A DNA stretch of 16,110 bases from JACPLA01 sp035291905 (lineage in GTDB: Bacteria > Bacteroidota > Ignavibacteria > UBA10030). Every line of letters begins with the position of its first letter. Within the stretch, counting starts at the first letter, position 1. The position numbers were made by a program, and so were the translations under genes. Positions 14,502-16,110 of this stretch are shown here, in pieces. The stretch lies in assembly GCA_035291905.1 (NCBI GenBank), contig DATDRF010000210.1, positions 1 to 16,110 on the forward strand. The letters are read 5' to 3'. Below the pieces are notes generated by a model, which saw only the letters and a list, made by a program, of their open reading frames with translations, was not told the DNA's origin and searched no databases.

Positions 14502-16110
14502 AGAATCTCCACTGCGACGTGAAGGACTTCGGCAGTCTCTGATTCATGAGACTGGCACGCACCATTTCGATCGGCATGTTGCCGCCCTTGAGGATCGCGT
14601 CATGAAACTGCCGGTTTGTCATTTTACCCGGCCCGACGAGCGTCTTGTGCAGCGAATAGAGCTGTAATCCTCCGAGCAGATACGCCGTTTGGTACAACGG
14701 AGGATAGTCACCCGCAAAGGACCGCCGGACCTCTGCCGTCGCGTTGTCGCGCTCATGGCCGACGCGGTTCACAAGAAAATCAATCGATTCCTGGGGGGAC
14801 ATTTTCCCGAGATGGAAGTTCAGGGAAAAGATGATGCGGGCACATCGATGCATGCGCCAGAAAAGCATTCCGACACGATCTTCAGCGGTCTTCGGAAACT
14901 TCATGTCCCACAGGATCAACTCCCAGTACAGCGCCCACCCTTCTGTCATGAACGGAGTGCTGAACGTCCGCCGATAGGATTTGTATCGGCTCGCCATGAA
15001 CCCCTGTAAATGGTGGCCGGGGATAAGCTCATGTTGGACTGTCGCGCGCGAAAAATGCCGATTATTCCCCCGCATGCTCATCATTTTTTGTTCGTGGTCC
15101 ATCGTGTTCGTGGGATATGCCACCTGGATAACTTCGCCGCCAAGAAAGAACGGGCTCACGAGTTGGCGTTCCGGGGTCATCATGCTCATGCGCCAGCTCT
15201 CCTTTGCCAGGGGAGGTACGGTGACAAGATCGCGTCGCTCGACAAAATCTATTGCTTCCAGAGCAAGCTCGCGAATCATCTGAGGCTGCTTTCCCGGCCC
15301 GACATGAAGTGTTTTGACGTGCTCCAGCGCCTTGTGCCAATCGTCTCCGTATCCCAACTCACGCGAAGCTTTGAGCATTTCCGCGTCGCACCAGGCCATC
15401 TCCTTTTCCGCGAGGGCTATGAGTTCTTCCGGCGTGTAGGGAATCATTTCACCCGCGAGTTCGACCATGAGCGCTTCCCGACCGATGGGATCGCCGATTA
15501 TCGGAGCCGCCTCGTCAGGCCCGATGCCGACGATTCTTTCTTTGAGAAATTTCACATACGATTCGATTGCCTGATCGGCCTTCTTGTACGGTTCCTGCAT
15601 CCACCAACTGAACAGAGGGTCGTAGCCGCTGTAGAACGCATTCCAGTTCTTGAGGTTTCCCCGAAGCCGGTCGAGGGTATTGGCAGCCCGATAAGCGACC
15701 GTCGGCTTCACCGCAGGCGCTTTCCCTCTCTTGGTTCCAGATTCAAGTTCTTTCTTCTTTTCCTCGATTCTTCTTTTCAAATCGTTCAATGTTGCGGCTG
15801 CTTTTTCCTGATCCAGGGGATCCATTCGGCGGCGCGCCTCTTCGAGCTCAATGATAGTTCCCGCAAATGGAATAAAAGGCTCCATCTCCTTGAATTGCCT
15901 GGATTGGATTTCGAGTTGGCGCAACTCGTACTTGAGCAGGTCCCGGAAGAGGATATACTCGATGCGCCCCTCATTGCTCAGCGGCTCAAAATCAGCCTTC
16001 TCGAGTGCCGATTGCCAATCGGCATAGAATTGTCCAAATCGTTTTCGCCATGGGGGGGAATTTTCAATCGGGAGAGAGCGGTTGAGAATCATGCGGTCGG
16101 CTGTAAATCG
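14491..16110 (-). CDS. DUF885 family protein, HExxPGH metallopeptidase-like (5' end outside window)
   Basis: The frame is open through the right edge. An ATG exists at 16092, but the codons before it (R F T A D R) continue without a stop and the family normally has a longer N-terminus, so the true start lies outside. Counted from 16092, 533 residues are visible. A charged, probably coiled helical segment lies at about 84-118. YSGYDPLFSWWM (154-165) and QHELIPGHHLQGF (353-365) are conserved, and TEGWALYWE (383-391) follows. H354, E355 and H360 plus E384 resemble a gluzincin-like zinc site, although the motif is HExxPGH, not HExxH. No biochemical role is settled for most members. The 11-bp overlap with GH127 implies co-expression, suggesting action on peptides that carry arabinosides, or simple co-transcription. 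Confidence 0.85.
   Translation of the reverse strand, partial: RFTADRMILNRSLPIENSPPWRKRFGQFYADWQSALEKADFEPLSNEGRIEYILFRDLLKYELRQLEIQSRQFKEMEPFIPFAGTIIELEEARRRMDPLDQEKAAATLNDLKRRIEEKKKELESGTKRGKAPAVKPTVAYRAANTLDRLRGNLKNWNAFYSGYDPLFSWWMQEPYKKADQAIESYVKFLKERIVGIGPDEAAPIIGDPIGREALMVELAGEMIPYTPEELIALAEKEMAWCDAEMLKASRELGYGDDWHKALEHVKTLHVGPGKQPQMIRELALEAIDFVERRDLVTVPPLAKESWRMSMMTPERQLVSPFFLGGEVIQVAYPTNTMDHEQKMMSMRGNNRHFSRATVQHELIPGHHLQGFMASRYKSYRRTFSTPFMTEGWALYWELILWDMKFPKTAEDRVGMLFWRMHRCARIIFSLNFHLGKMSPQESIDFLVNRVGHERDNATAEVRRSFAGDYPPLYQTAYLLGGLQLYSLHKTLVGPGKMTNRQFHDAILKGGNMPIEMVRASLMNQRLPKSFTSQWRFYDK

Noticed and set aside
1..16110. tRNA or rRNA genes, transposase, phage genes, arabinose regulator, SusC/SusD
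   Set aside because: Looked for on both strands among the gene products and gaps; nothing recognisable was found.

Overview
The window is a stretch of a bacterial chromosome in which every supported gene lies on the minus strand. The genes read as an L-arabinose and plant arabinan/arabinoside utilisation locus flanked by peptidase-type genes. The host looks like a Gram-negative of the Bacteroidota/Ignavibacteria (FCB) kind. This rests on the style of the exported M1 aminopeptidase, the secreted DUF1680 hydrolases, moderate GC by eye, and a high load of short hairpin-rich intergenic repeats. It is an inference, because no rRNA or lineage marker is present.

Layout in transcription order, right to left. 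A 5'-truncated DUF885 protein with an HExxPGH motif (16110-14491) overlaps by 11 bp a secreted GH127-type beta-L-arabinofuranosidase with a C-terminal F5/8-type domain (14501-12087). A 266-bp gap follows, holding a perfect 10-bp inverted repeat and two clusters of CTTCGTG words facing each other. Then comes a tight run with gaps of 20, 18, 19 and 70 nt: a second, diverged secreted DUF1680 enzyme of GH146 style (11820-9427), a FucI-like sugar isomerase (9406-7997), an SSS-family Na+/sugar symporter (7978-6215), ribulokinase AraB (6195-4510) and ribulose-5-phosphate 4-epimerase AraD (4439-3741). After a 127-bp spacer with a GC-rich hairpin there is a small DUF559 endonuclease-like gene (3613-3269). 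It is followed by a secreted GH51 alpha-L-arabinofuranosidase (3243-1714) that overlaps by 4 bp a HAD sugar-phosphate phosphatase (1717-1055). A 416-bp gene-free interval (639-1054) carries two copies, in opposite orientation, of a three-hairpin composite repeat. The left edge holds the start of a secreted M1-family aminopeptidase (638 to beyond position 1).

The proposed flow is as follows. Exported GH51 (alpha-linked) and two distinct DUF1680 enzymes (beta-linked) release L-arabinose from plant polymers or hydroxyproline-linked arabinosides. The symporter imports it, the FucI-like enzyme isomerises it to L-ribulose in place of classical AraA, AraB phosphorylates it, and AraD makes D-xylulose 5-phosphate for the pentose phosphate pathway. 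The coupling of a peptidase-like DUF885 gene to GH127 suggests that the target may be arabinosylated glycoprotein such as extensin. That is a hypothesis, not something the sequence proves. No transcriptional regulator, SusC/D pair, classical araA, tRNA, rRNA, transposase or CRISPR array was found in the window.
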